From: Eumeta japonica
Lineage: Eukaryota; Arthropoda; Insecta; Lepidoptera; Psychidae
NCBI GenBank assembly: GCA_005406025.1
Contig: BGZK01000088.1
Coordinates: forward strand, 742,316-806,315
Direction: 5' to 3'
DNA length: 64,000 bases
Positions 50,260-61,854 of this stretch are shown here, piece by piece. Made by a program: the position numbers and the translations under genes. A model generated the notes under the pieces. That model worked only from the letters and a program-made list of their open reading frames with translations, made no database searches and had not been told where the DNA came from. Numbering within the stretch: the stretch's first letter is position 1; the number at the start of each line of letters is the position of its first letter.

Positions 50260-51843
50260 AAAAAACATAGAATTTTTGGATGTCCCAAATATCTTCTTTT
50301 TTTTTCTTTTGTACTGAGTCGCTCGTCAATCAATAAATATTGTTAATCGATAAAAAAACTTCCATTGATGTTTGATAAAATGAAACAGGCATTTCACGGT
50401 TTTTCGCTTACCAAAAAAAAAACCATAATATTGGATTGATTGTTACGTTGACTGTCCCTATTATTATAATTTTCTTTCTTTTCTAGTAACTTGCTTGTCA
50501 ATGAACTGATAATAAATGATATGCAAAAATGTACGTTAGACGGTTATTAGTTTAAGTGTTTTTTTTTTATATATTAATAGTTAAATTCCTTGCTTATAGA
50601 ATTTAATGTTGTTAATCAATAAATAAACTTGTATAGATTTTTGATAAAATAAAACAGACGTTTGACGGTTATTCGTTCACAAAAAAAAATAATAAACTGA
50701 ATTGTTAGGGCGCCTGGCCGAATTATTATCATTATTAACCTTTTTTTGGGAGTCATTTATAACAAATGTTCTTTCTTCACATAGCTCTTAACAATAAAAA
50801 GTGAACGAAGATAAAATTAAGAGAAAACTTTAACATAATTTAATAGGAACCGCCTATAGTGCAGATAAATCACATTAAAATCATTATTATTTTTTTATTA
50901 GATACAATAAAAAACATTGCTAAAAAGTGTCTTCTAGCGTAATACAATTACACTAAATACAAAAAAAGTCAGCAGACGAACTATTGTTAACTTTTGTGTA
51001 TACATTGTACATCAGATGGCGCTATTTTTAATTAAAATAAAAAATATAGTACTAGGTAATTGTTCATAGCGTTACAGCAAAAAAAATATTCTCAAGATCT
51101 AAAAACAGGATCATGTAATCTAACCATAGATAAAGTGTATTATGTATGGTAGTTAAATCTAACTAAATAATAATCTCAACTGAGAATATGTGACGGTCTT
51201 CTACGTTCTACGGTACATTCATAGATTTATGGGTACATTATCTGTACTCTGTCTTTGTTTCTCCAACTTATCGATACTTTAATAAACTGACAATATAGTA
51301 CCTACATAAAACACTTGAAGTCACCGATGTTTGAAGTTTATAAACAATTATGAAAAATTAACTGCATAACACTGCTACTAGACTATCATTATCTTTGATG
51401 CCACTCTTAGTCCAAATGCAAATTCACGGGGAAGTTCTTGAAAGTTACAATTATTGTGAATCTTTATTTTCTGGCTGAATCCGCTGTTTTAAGCTGAAAA
51501 TTCGACTATGTATCATTTATAATTAATGATTCATCATTGTCAGTATACTATTTTCTCTTTATTTAAAGATATATTTGTTTTCGTAATATGAAAATAACTG
51601 TACTAATAACTACCAACCAACAGTCACAATGCGCCTGTCGACAATCAATAAGAAAATTAAAAAGAACTAGATATCGTCGAAAAATATGAAACCATGAACA
51701 GCACAAATTCAAATAAAGACCTTTTGATAATATTAAATTTAACTATGAAAACCTATGATATACAGACGTACTGCAAATAAAATATTTCTTTTATTACATT
51801 TAAGTTTTAGTGTATGTTTTATTTATTCAACGCACTATTGAAC
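50260..51843. other. Non-coding AT-rich region
   Basis: No gene is visible before the tRNA. Loosely repeated phrases (TTGATAAAATNAAACAG, GACGGTTATTNGTTNAC) near 50365, 50530 and 50645 suggest an old repeat. Confidence 0.4.
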
Positions 51844-51915
51844 TCCGATATGGTCTAGTGGCTAGGATACCTGGCTCTCACCCAGGAGGCTCGGGTTCGA
51901 TTCCCGGTATCGGAA
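51844..51915 (+). tRNA. tRNA-Glu (anticodon CTC)
   Basis: A 72-nt cloverleaf: the acceptor stem TCCGATA pairs with TATCGGA, followed by discriminator A. The anticodon stem CCTGG/CCAGG encloses the loop CTCTCAC, so the anticodon is CTC, reading the glutamate codon GAG. The T-arm CGGGTTCGATTCCCG carries the B-box GGTTCGATTCC at 51894-51904, and the A-box TGGTCTAGTGG starts at 51851. No intron and no mismatch in the stems. A T-run follows, so it is probably a functional nuclear gene transcribed by RNA polymerase III. Confidence 0.96.
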
Positions 51916-51918
51916 TTC

Positions 51919-51928
51919 TTTTTTTTTT
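51919..51928 (+). terminator. Pol III terminator
   Basis: Ten consecutive T residues start 4 nt after the tRNA discriminator base. Confidence 0.85.
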
Positions 51929-51929
51929 C

Positions 51930-54195
51930 TCTGAATTGTTTAAAAATAGCACCATATAATATTCTTATCATAGTATACACCTCTAATAGGTATCTATTTT
52001 TCTGATACAAAAATAAATATTATTTTCGACCGATAGTAATCCGTCGTCTTTGAAGCAGAAATGATTCAAATCCTAATATATACCCAATATAGAGAATAGA
52101 TATATCGTTATATTTCAAATTCAACCAAGTCCACACTATGCGAATTTTCCATAATATATTTTTTGATTTGCTAATAAAATATCTACATACTCATGACATC
52201 TAAGTAATACAAGTCCGTAACATTTCCAAGTAAAAATTATTCAAAGTTATGGTGTTTTTATCAAATTCGCTCATGTCCACGCGTTCTGTTGAATCAAACT
52301 CATCATTCTATTTGCACCAATCGAGCGTGATTACGTTTTACAAAATGACTGTAAACAAAAGCGCGTTGCCCATATTGTGTTTTACTCCTGTTGAAACTAC
52401 AGATCCCAAACTTAACATTTTTGTTACTAACGAAAATAATAACACTGTAAGTTTGTGGGTATCCTGTTTTTATTAGAAAATTTGTCAGGACAGGTCCAAA
52501 CCTTATATACAATGTACTTTGTGGGTCCAAATTTCTATCAACGAAATGCAATAACCAGTGGGTCTAATGTCGTCTAATATTATTTTTTATTGTGGGATCT
52601 TTCTAAGCAACGAGTAAGATGCGAAACTTGGTTCAGGAGCAATGATTTGTGAATCTGCTGTTCCGGTTTTAATCCGTGGCACGTGTCTATGGTGGTTTCA
52701 GGATCCTTTTTTTCATCCCTGCAAGAATGGATGACTGATGTTTTGATGCGCAAACGCCGGTTAAGAAATATACAACCTTCTATTCCTGAGTCAAACTTAG
52801 CTCTTAACATTTTACTGAAACACATATACCTGCACTGTATACTGCCGAGATTTCATCACATCAGATGAAAGTCCCAACACAAATGTAGGTGGGAAGTGAA
52901 CCCAGGTCGTTGCTCAAAATCGGGTACTTTATTTAATTTTTTTGTAAGACAGTGATCATGTTTATCAGCTCTTCACATAAAGAAGATGTGTCAGATTTAT
53001 TTGATCAGTTAATTGTGAATATTGTTAATATTGATAATTAATCATGTAAATAAACTATTTATTATTATTTCCAATTGACAGAACAGTTAGATATTTTAGG
53101 CCTAAGGTTGAAACCTTATGATATGTCAGAGGTCACATAAAAGGAGTCATATGCCCTGAATTTTGTCTCATGAGTACAATTAAATATTTTATTTGTATGT
53201 TTTTTAATTTTTGTTTTCTAATTCGCTTTTGACAATTCAACATATCGATTAATTTTTTTAAATATAACTGTGTTGTAGTACCTGCGTGTGAATTATTCAA
53301 TCAATTTGAGGTATAAATAATGTAAAAGAAATGAAAATGCAACTATTACAGCCCTTTCAATTTTATTATCAAGCTGGTAACATGATATTGCCGGGAAGGG
53401 CTTATATTTCTTTTATCTTTTTGCAATTGTGGTTTATAATTTACGACTATAAGAATTACAAATGAACCTAAATCTGTCTAATTGACAACTAATTTTAGAT
53501 TGGCGATCTCACAAACTCAACTTAAACCATAGGCAAATCCACCTAGAAAAAGAAAATTGGATCACAAATAAAGTTCATCGAAGCATATGGCGAACACTGT
53601 TTAAACTATAAAAAATAAAATAATATAGATTAAATATTTGTTATTATATTTGATTGTTAACTTTCATTAGGCGATAGCGACCATGTAGTGATAACCTCAG
53701 CGAAAATCACAAATATAGAATAGAACAGCTGTGTTTATATGGCTGCGGCTTTCACACCTATGAGGCGGGATGGCTACTTGACACTTCTATTCAATTGATT
53801 TAATATTACTTCGTGCAATGTCAATATTTTTGTTTTTGTTATTTATCTATACTATTATATAAATCTGTACAATTTTATTGTCAAATTTTTTGATAAATAT
53901 TCATTATATGCCTCGTTTATCCCAATTCTATCAATTTCAAAATTTTTATTAGTCTGTCTGTCTGTATGTCCTTTTATAATTTAAAAACACATTTGTGCAC
54001 ATTTTTCACATTATGTTCATATTCATGATGAAACCATACCGTCTGTTTTCTTAACTATTATTGAGAATTGTCGAAGTCATTTTTCTATAGAACTCTGGCA
54101 GTTTCTTCGTCAGCTTTGTAGAAAATTTGCTCACAGTGGCAATGGTGATTTTCTTATTGCAATTTTTATATGAATGTAAGGAAAAGGATCAAACA
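51930..54195. other. Non-coding region, one coding-like patch
   Basis: Mostly AT-rich. The patch 52240-52880 is less AT-rich and gives overlapping 75-82 residue frames on both strands, none of which I recognise. It may be the remnant of a repeat. No splice-bounded exon is supported. Confidence 0.35.
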
Positions 54196-56768
54196 ACGTT
54201 TTATTTTTATAAACAACTATTTATTTCAACGGAAATGCAATCTATGTTACAAAAAAGAAAAGTAGAAATTCTCTAACGAACACCATTTACTGTAGTAAAA
54301 TATATAACCAATATCATATAATTTTGTGTACACAAGTTTCAAAGTAGTTTATGAATGTGAACATATAATTGCTTTTTTTTTGTATGAAACCGTTTGAACA
54401 AATTTGTAATTTAGGCATTCTTTAAACCTAATAAATAAAAAATATCAACTGCATACTCATTGTTAGAAGTTATGACCTATGGCGATTAATTTTTCTTGTG
54501 CAATTTCACAAAAAAGACTATTAATCACTAAAATAAAGATTTCTTATATATATTTGAAACAAAAAATAACTTAGAAATACAGTAAAAACACATTAAATAA
54601 ATGAAATGTAACAGGTCCACCGAAAGTTGTATGTTAATTGCTAATTATACGTAATATTTGACAGATGTGGACATCCTGTCAAATGTTACAGTGAACCTAA
54701 TATGAATCGCGTTTTCTCTTTTAATGCAACCAACCATAAAGTTGGTATATTTTTAATCTTTACATTCTTACAAATGTAAAGATTTGTTTTACTATTTTGA
54801 CGTTGACGTTTCTGATGTACTGAAATCCATACATTATTGCTTTAAAAAAATAGTGCTTAAATTGCAAAATATATGCTTAGTTTGAAACTCTTCTTAGCTA
54901 AGAATTGCTAATCGTAATAATTTATAAACCATTTTACGATATCATACCAATATAAACATAACTAAAATATAATACACTATACATCGATGACATATAACAA
55001 TTCGATGCTCAAAATATATTAATTTATTATTTAAATGAATAAAAAATAATCTCTTTATATAAAATAATTATCAACAAGTGTGCAGTTGCATACATTTATT
55101 TTTCAAATCTTTTTTTATACAGAATAAAAATAAGTTATTTCTTTCTTGATCACAAAGTTGAAGTAAAAATATATTATGCTACTTAAATACTATATACAGA
55201 TAGTGTCCAAGTATCCATTTAAAGTTACATATATATTTATATATTTTTTATGTATACCCCGTAAAATCCGAACACCACAATTAAATATATAAAAAAGTAC
55301 AACAAATCGTCTCATTATAGTCTTAAACTAAAGTAGCATCTAGAATGCTACAAATAAAAATAAATAATGTTAGTTTTTGGTGAAAAACTATTGCACAATA
55401 TTTATAAGCGTAAATGGACGAAAATCGAATAGGTACATCTTTAAAAGCAAATAAAATGAAATAAAAAAAAAATATGTATTAACAAAAAACTTAAATTTTC
55501 ATTTAATTTCAAAACATTTTCCAAAAAAAGTCCATACTTTTGGGTTGGTAATTTCTAGTCGATATCCACCCACTATTTAATAAATCACAGTAAAATACAA
55601 CAAAAGCAGCTTTTCCCATGTTTACCCATAAACATGTCAAATCAGGAACATGTCTATGTAATATAGAAATAAATTGCAACTTTTATAAGCATGTTCCCTT
55701 AATGGAATAGAAAGACAGAATACAATATCTCATCGTTTTCAGACTGCGACAGCATTCTATTTTCATTTAGCATCATCATCCATCACGTAATACAGGTCCA
55801 AGTGCCAACGGCTGGGCACGTTACTACCTTTCTGTAAATTACAAAATGGTCTTCCTATAAATAGACCAGAAATTGTCGCTGGGTTATGAAGTTAACTTCA
55901 TTTTCCTATAGATGATGTTGTCATTCTTTTTTAATTGAAAATGTGTTTTCAATTTCATGACGCATAACGTTCTATCAAATCATGAATAGAATAAAAATAG
56001 TAGGATAGTGCCTTCACCAACATCTCTCTTTAATCCTATTTGTATCATATGCAGCATCAACCAGGTACCAATTAGGTTTGCATTTTATTTCTGATTGCAT
56101 CTTGCAGACACAAAAATTATTCATGTCAAAATATTCCTATTTACTTATTGTAAAGAAAGTATGTCATTTGCACAAATATAAAAAAATATAATAAATTATG
56201 ATTATGTAATTAATAAATTATATCCTAAAGGATGTAAGCAGACTAGAGGTTATAATACTGCAACAAACTACAAGTGAGTCAAATCAAAATAATTGTTAGA
56301 CCGCGAATTTTATATCTGTAATTAGAATCAATAAAAGAATTTATTCATTGAATCATTTTCAGGATTTAGGAAATATGTTCTCTAGAACTTCGAAAGGAAT
56401 GAGAGTAGAAAATCTATAAACCTCTTTAATAATTATAAAATACATGAATAGATCACAGTCTATCTAAGATTATAACACTATCTACCTATCTATGGAATCT
56501 AAATACGGAGAAATTGAACAGTCGAGAGACATTAACATTGCCCATAATTTTTGCATCACTTATTTCCCTTTGATTTTTCGCTAATACACGAAAAGAAATA
56601 GAAAATTCAGAATCGTTTTTCACATCTAATAATATGATTATTTCTATTTAGACTTCCATAATTGATTTCTACTTGAACCGACTTCTACGATATCCTTTTA
56701 ATTCAATCTAGTACTATAATATTGTATAATAGAGACAAGGAGACACACGAGTATAACTAAACAAAATT
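54196..56768 (-). other. Probable 3' UTR of the phosphodiesterase gene
   Basis: About 2.5 kb of AT-rich DNA with no repeat copy and no ORF lies downstream of the last coding exon. Minus-strand AATAAA signals (TTTATT on the plus strand) occur near 54202 and 54229. The length and end point are inferences. Confidence 0.3.
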
Positions 56769-56829
56769 TTAGTCAATAGATTTGGACGGCTTCACTCTGT
56801 CCGCGTTTCTGTCCGTGCTGCTCTGGCTC
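56769..56829 (-). CDS. PDE6-like gene, alternative last coding exon
   Basis: On the minus strand a TTTTCCCACAG acceptor is followed by an exon whose frame gives SQSSTDRNADRVKPSKSID and then TAA at 56769-56771. It begins with one base that completes a split codon, the same entry phase as the CaaX exon. It can therefore join the linker exon (61683-61854) directly, giving LTR-SQSSTDRNA and so on, if the CaaX exon is skipped. If the CaaX exon is included it is 3' UTR, or a 25-residue readthrough extension. The tail lacks a C-terminal cysteine, so it cannot be prenylated. The exon is assigned from splice motifs and phase only. Confidence 0.5.
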
Positions 56830-57162
56830 CTGTGGGAAAATATATATCGTTAGTTATAGAGTTTTATTACATGTGTATATTTATAATTACATGGACACAC
56901 TGATTTTGAAATTTTTTACAATAGGAAATGATTATGTCTAACGTAAGAGACTCTAGAAGATTCGAACAAAACCAATTAGGTAGAAGGGTCACATAGTTTG
57001 CAAACATGTTGTTTAATAGGAGAATTTCTTGTAAGGGAGTATCTTTTGAATGACATCATCAATATCACTTTCCGAACGCTGACTCCCGTCAGTTTTACAA
57101 TCTAATCGATCGATTCATTCAAAGGAAAGGAGAAATTATTCATTCAAAAGAATGAGAGAACG

Positions 57163-57400
57163 GCGATGGCGCGGTGGTTAAGTGTGTTGCCTTCGAACTG
57201 GGAGGTATAGTGTTCGATCCAACCACAGGCGAATTGAGTAGAGTTTTCAGCGTAAATCAAATGAAACCTCTCGCTTCGTGCCTCGAAGAGCACGTTAAGC
57301 CGTTGGTTGTGGAGACAGGCTTTGAAGGGTTTAAGGTCCTACGATCTGAAATAAAAAAGGTCATCCTTCAGGAGTGAGGCAATTAAACCCGATACAGACC
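57163..57400 (+). repeat. tRNA-derived SINE-like copy, antisense in PDE intron
   Basis: It begins GCGATGGCGCGGTGGTTAAG, continues with GTTGCCTTCGAACTGGGAGG and a TGTTCGATCC B-box, then the core CACGTTAAGCCGTTGGTTG, and ends after ATCTGAAATAAAAAAGGTC. Better preserved than the copy at 8620. It sits between the last two phosphodiesterase exons, in the opposite orientation. Confidence 0.75.
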
Positions 57401-57547
57401 ACAGACTTATCTCATTAGCCAATTTGCTCATATGATCAATGATCTAATCTGTACGTTCAATTTGATCGTATTGCGCTGATCCACGCCAAGTTGTGATGGC
57501 AGTACGCCGGTTGACAGATCATAAACAAGTACAACGTTCGCACTTAC

Positions 57548-57754
57548 CAGTGTAAACTTAACCGTCACAACATGTGGCACAGCCTGCCTTTATGTTTGTG
57601 CCCGCTCTTGCCTTCGCTGGGCTCCTTGTCTTCCACCGAAGCCGTTTCGTTGCTCCTCGTGTCGCTGATTATGCTGGTCGTCTTTCTCGTCGTATTCTTA
57701 TCCTTATCCTTGTCTTTTTCGTCGCGCTGTGCACTCGGTGTCGCGTATAGAGAT
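57548..57754 (-). CDS. PDE6-like gene, CaaX-box exon
   Basis: The acceptor TTTTACCTTTTAG precedes an exon that completes an Arg codon with the linker exon and then reads SLYATPSAQRDEKDKDKDKN, continues through a charged Ser/Thr/Glu/Lys segment, and ends KHKGRLCHML followed by TGA at 57565-57567. Coding length is 190 nt. CHML is a CaaX box whose final Leu favours geranylgeranylation, and a basic stretch precedes it, as in membrane-targeted proteins. Insect PDE6 enzymes are known to be prenylated at the C terminus. After the stop, 17 nt remain before a strong CTG|GTAAGTG donor, so the exon is spliced onward. Its total length of 207 nt is a multiple of three. Confidence 0.75.
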
Positions 57755-58119
57755 CTAAAAGGTAAAACAGAAAATGGTAATTCAAAAATGAATTCGCATC
57801 GAGTTCAAAACTTAATATTGCGAAGATTATTCGTAATAGGTTTGCATTTTGTAAGTTACCTAAAGGTTGAAAGTTACCTAACACTTAAAAGTTTTTGAAA
57901 ACTTTATTATGGTACCTGCTTTCGATTTTCCGATTCCGATTGCTCGTAATTCACGGAAACTTTAAAATCGCACAATAATTAAATCGTTGACATATTTAAA
58001 ATTAAAAGGAGCTGCAGAAAATGCTTTAAGCATTAAATAAATTTTGACAACTTCTGTTATTAGAATAGAGCCGCCAAAAATTACTCACAAATTTCAATAA
58101 TTCTTCATTGTGGATCCAG

Positions 58120-58480
58120 GCTGTTGTGAACTTGGCCACAGCACAGAAATGGGCTGGCTCAGCTAGTGAAATATCACACTTTCATAGAATACAGATGTAA
58201 AGTAGCAGTTTTTTTTGTACTGTTTACTATTTTTTTTTCGTACTAGGAGAGTTTCGGTGGCCCACTCCTTTTCCATCGGATATCCTGTTCATTCGTAAAA
58301 ATTTCGGTGATTCACTCCTTCTTCCATCAAATGTATATTCCCTCCAAAACGGCCGACAACGAACTATCGAGTCCCCTGGGTCTGCGAGTGTTCATGGGTG
58401 GAAGTGATCACCTATTCTCTGGTCGTTCACATGCTCGTTTGCCCTTAAAATTGCTATATACAATAATAATAATTAGACAG
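58120..58480 (+). repeat. Dispersed repeat family 2, copy 2
   Basis: It shares ordered blocks with 10478-10795: AACTTGGCCACAGCACAGAA, ATAGAATACAGATGTAAAGT, GGTGGCCCACTCC, then GGTGGAAGTGATCACCTA and ATGCTCGTTTGCCC. No coding capacity. The 102-residue frame over it is incidental. Confidence 0.65.
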
Positions 58481-58896
58481 AAACTAAATGTACACAGAAA
58501 AACTCCTGCACTTCTAGATTTATTAGGACAGACAAGATCCTGCACTTCCTATAGATTTTCCTTTCATTTCTACAAGCGAAAAAGGTTACAAGTAATTATT
58601 TTTAGTTCAGTTTAAAAGCATCTTTTGTCCATCTGAATATTAACTCGCTAAATTTTAAAATTTTATTTAACACTAATGGAAACCATAGCTTGCCTTGTTC
58701 TAATTAGCGTTCGTAGCTTGCCCAAATTCTTATACCACAACTAATACCCACTTCTTCGTACTTCATATAAGTTATCGTGGATGAGTGTTAATCTTATTAT
58801 TTATCACTAGATCATGAGACATGCAAATTTACTCATAAATTTGCAAATAAACGTAAGCATAGCCACGGCAAAGGATTTCAAGTAATTGAGCGGTTT

Positions 58897-58986
58897 CGAC
58901 GACAATTTATTTATCTATGAACCGATCAGGAACATGGCGTGCGGGCCGTTCGATCGGTTTGCTCATAAATAAACAAATTGTCGTCG
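58897..58986. ncRNA. Candidate microRNA-precursor-like hairpin
   Basis: The 24-nt arms 58897-58920 and 58963-58986 are complementary with two mismatches. Just inside them, ACCGATC (58921-58927) pairs with GATCGGT (58952-58958) after a 4-nt bulge, leaving a 24-nt GC-rich loop. The ~90-nt size, paired length and loop fit a pre-miRNA. I do not recognise a known mature microRNA in either arm. The surrounding 58830-59130 is less AT-rich and more complex than its flanks. The transcribed strand is unknown. On the minus strand it would be intronic within the phosphodiesterase gene. Confidence 0.35.
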
Positions 58987-59349
58987 TCGCAGTAAACATG
59001 TAATGGAGTGTTTTCCGGCATATGCATACCGCTAGCACTGCGAGCGGGTGCATCATCAGGTTAGCATCAACACTCAAGGGTCAAATATTAAAAAGAATAC
59101 AATCCGCCCAAGTTTAAGGCCTCTTCGTTTTGTCCGCGAGAACGGCCGGGTGCACAAGGGTGTATGTGGTTAATCGTTAAATATTTATTATGATAACAAA
59201 AGTCCATGCGGGTTATTATAGAGGGACTATTCTTTAAATACGAGTTTTTGTGTACAGCGTTATTCGATCGGCAATCAAAAGACTTATATTTCTTACTATA
59301 AGCGAGAAGAAGTCCTTTCTATATTGCGACAAATTCTACGTGTCCAGGG

Positions 59350-60465
59350 CTACTGAAAACTAATTAAGAGAATTTGTCCTCATTTCAGCAAACGAGACAT
59401 TCGAATCTACATACAGAGAGGACACGGTAATAATGTTGATGAACAACCAAAAAGTTCAAGAACTGGAAATTATGGTGAATACCTAATTAATACTAATCGC
59501 TCCTATAAACGAAGAAAGAAAGAGGATGAACAACGAAGATGATATCGACAAGAAAACGAAAAATGTCGGTCCGTTAAGCGTTCAAAGTCGATTAGAATAA
59601 TTAAATTATCAGATATTTGAAAGATAATTGGGAGTTAGTGTCGATGACAGTGACCCTATTGGAGATAGCTCGTTAAAGAATCAATAAGTATCATACAAAC
59701 AGTTCAATGTACAAGATGATATTGCTGTTTTGGGAGACGATGAAATAAATATTGGTCACGAGGACCAAGAAGAATATGATATACCGAAATATATCCCACG
59801 AAGAATTCGTAAAACTCATTTGCGAGCTCGAATCATGCATAATATCTTTGAGGTTTCAGAGGACTGTCTTTGCTTCCAGCTTCGAATACGATATTTTCGC
59901 TATATTCTCGGAGTCGATGAAAAAGGTGCACAAGCAAATGAGACCCCAATCAGAAGACGAAGAGGAAAGCGAGTAATCTCCATCATTGCTATCCACAACC
60001 GACATCTCCTGGTCCAACGGTTCGTGCAGACGTAGCCATCGATCTCATCCAAAGCCATGGAACCAAACATGCAAAAACTATGACGAATGTGAATATACTA
60101 ATTTCTACGAAACGAAAGGTAAACTTAGAATAGTCTATGGTGAGTACACGCAAGAAGAAGGCATTAGTAAAATAATTAAAGGCGCGAATTCATAGTGAGG
60201 AAGAGGAGGAGGAATTGAGGAAGGAAAATCTATATCACAAAGAGTCAGAAGATGATGAAGAGGATTTCGACAATATGATGGGAGAAATATGGAAAGTTGG
60301 TCGATTTTCGAAAAATGTGCTCGAATCTCCGAGCGAACGTGGTCGAGCTAGAAATATTTTCACTGTAAAATGTCTGCAAACTCAGAAAAACGAATGGTGG
60401 CGTCATACTCTTTCCGATCTACCAAAGGGGTCTATTCAGAAAACTCCACTTCATGAAAACTGATA
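59350..60465 (+). pseudogene. Degraded coding-like remnant, family unknown
   Basis: Several short plus-strand frames in series look protein-like: a Glu/Asp-rich segment near 59735-59800, PHEEFVKLICELE near 59795-59835 in another frame, KVHKQMRPQSEDEEESE ending near 59976, and a final acidic-to-basic frame at 60215-60463 with YHKESEDDEEDFDNMMGEIW. Stops and frame changes separate them. No family is recognised. It may be an old gene or retrocopy inserted antisense in the phosphodiesterase intron, or a decayed transposon ORF. Confidence 0.25.
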
Positions 60466-60820
60466 AAATAATTAAACAAGGAACTATTGAAATGGATGTC
60501 TCAAATAAAGGATGCTGATCTGAATAAAAACACCTATTAGCTCGAAATATGGTTATCCTAGTTCACTATTACTCCTATACATAAAATCATTTATACGGAT
60601 CATTGGATAGATGGACCGTTTAAATATTGAAACTGGCAACATTATTAAGTTAAAAATTGTTTTCTTTATACATTGCAAAGAATATACAATATGACAACTG
60701 GCGATTTATTTTTGAAAACAACACTCGTTTCTATGAAGAAATTAATATATGTTGCTCAGGCGCATTCAGTTCATGAATGTTACTATAATATTGCAAATAG
60801 TGTTAAAATTATATATTTTT

Positions 60821-61437
60821 GAAGTTATACTTGTTTAGGCGCGTCATGAAAAAATGATGAGAGTGAAATTTTAAGATGCGCGCGCATCAGTGTAACACAA
60901 AATTAACAGGTTGAAGCTGGCCGCTAAACCGCTCATCAAGCTACCGACAAAACAAAAATTAAACCTCTATTAGTCGCGCATGTTGGCACGCTCGAAGCCT
61001 CTGATCACTGTATTCATATTTATAATATTTAAAAAAAATGTGCTTATATACTTTTTTAAGTGCTCCAATATAATTGAGGCTAACTATCCGTATGTATTAT
61101 TTATTGATATAAATTACCATATTATTATTTAATATAATTAATACTAAATATTATTAAATATTTATTATTGGTTATTTAATATTTACAAAATAAAGGAATA
61201 AATTTAATAAAAAAATTGTGATAAAATTAAAAGCGAACATCAAATTAAAATATTAATTTTTAATGTTTATTAATAAATTGAATAAATGATAAATATTTAA
61301 AAAATGAATAAACTTAAATTTAATTTTTAAATTTATTATTAAATTAATAAATGTAATTAATTATTTATTAAATACTAATTAATTATTTGCGTGCAATTAA
61401 AAACTATCTTTTAATGATGGCAAAGAAGTATAACTTC
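60821..61437. mobile_element. MITE-like element, GAAGTTATACTT ends, copy 2
   Basis: The left end GAAGTTATACTTGTTTAGGC and right end GGCAAAGAAGTATAACTTC match the element at 6325-6997. Both copies share GATGAGAGTGAA followed by GCGCGCGCA near the left end and the ACGCGCGTACATAAGTACAC block just outside the right end. The interior is almost pure A/T and not obviously alike, which suggests expansion and decay. Confidence 0.6.
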
Positions 61438-61682
61438 TCACGCGCGTACATAAGTACACGCACACATTTTATTTATTATTATTTCAATTTGGCTCCGAAG
61501 ATGATATACGTAATTTTGTAATTAATTTGTGATATCTTATGGAAAGGAAGCTACCTAAAAGTAACGCTATATTAATTTTAGCTCCTCTGAATTAGAGCTT
61601 TTTTTTTTATTGTGTGCACACATGTATTCATTTCGGTGTAATGGGAAATTTTGATAAATATAATAATATGCTCTCGTGATAC

Positions 61683-61854
61683 CTCGTCAGTTTTTTCCTA
61701 GCGGACCTCGTACTCAAGTTGTTGGTCTTTCCACGTCGTAGTGAATAGGACTTCGTAGGTTTGAAGACCACGTCACTAGTCTCTGCGTTCTTCTCGTGAC
61801 ACCAATTCAGAGTCGTAACCGTCAGCTCCACATCTTTTATGACTTCGCTCGATG
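61683..61854 (-). CDS. PDE6-like gene, linker exon
   Basis: A 172-nt exon between TTATCTAG (acceptor) and ACGAG|GTATCA (donor). Its first two bases complete an Ala codon left by the upstream exon, giving ASSEVIKDVELTVTTLNW and then a Ser/Arg/Lys-rich stretch (KPTKSYSLRRGKTNNLSTRS) ending KKLTR. The segment EVIKDVELTVTTLN after the catalytic domain resembles the region following the catalytic core in insect PDE6, as I recall the family. Its two leftover bases (AG) join with equal validity to the CaaX exon or to the exon at 56829. Confidence 0.75.

Larger units (their letters stand above)
57755..61682 (-). other. PDE6-like intron carrying repeats and a hairpin
   Basis: A 3.9-kb intron by splice phase. 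It holds dispersed repeat family 2 (58120-58480), a microRNA-like hairpin (58897-58986), a coding-like remnant (59350-60465) and a MITE (60821-61437). Confidence 0.6.

Noticed and set aside
52249..52868. Overlapping 60-82 residue ORFs on both strands
   Set aside because: No family recognised, neither strand favoured and no splice signals. Kept only as a note in the regional entry.
57572..57898. Plus-strand 108-residue hydrophobic ORF
   Set aside because: It is antisense to the PDE6 CaaX exon. The Leu/Ser/Val-rich look comes from reverse-complemented Lys/Asp/Glu codons.
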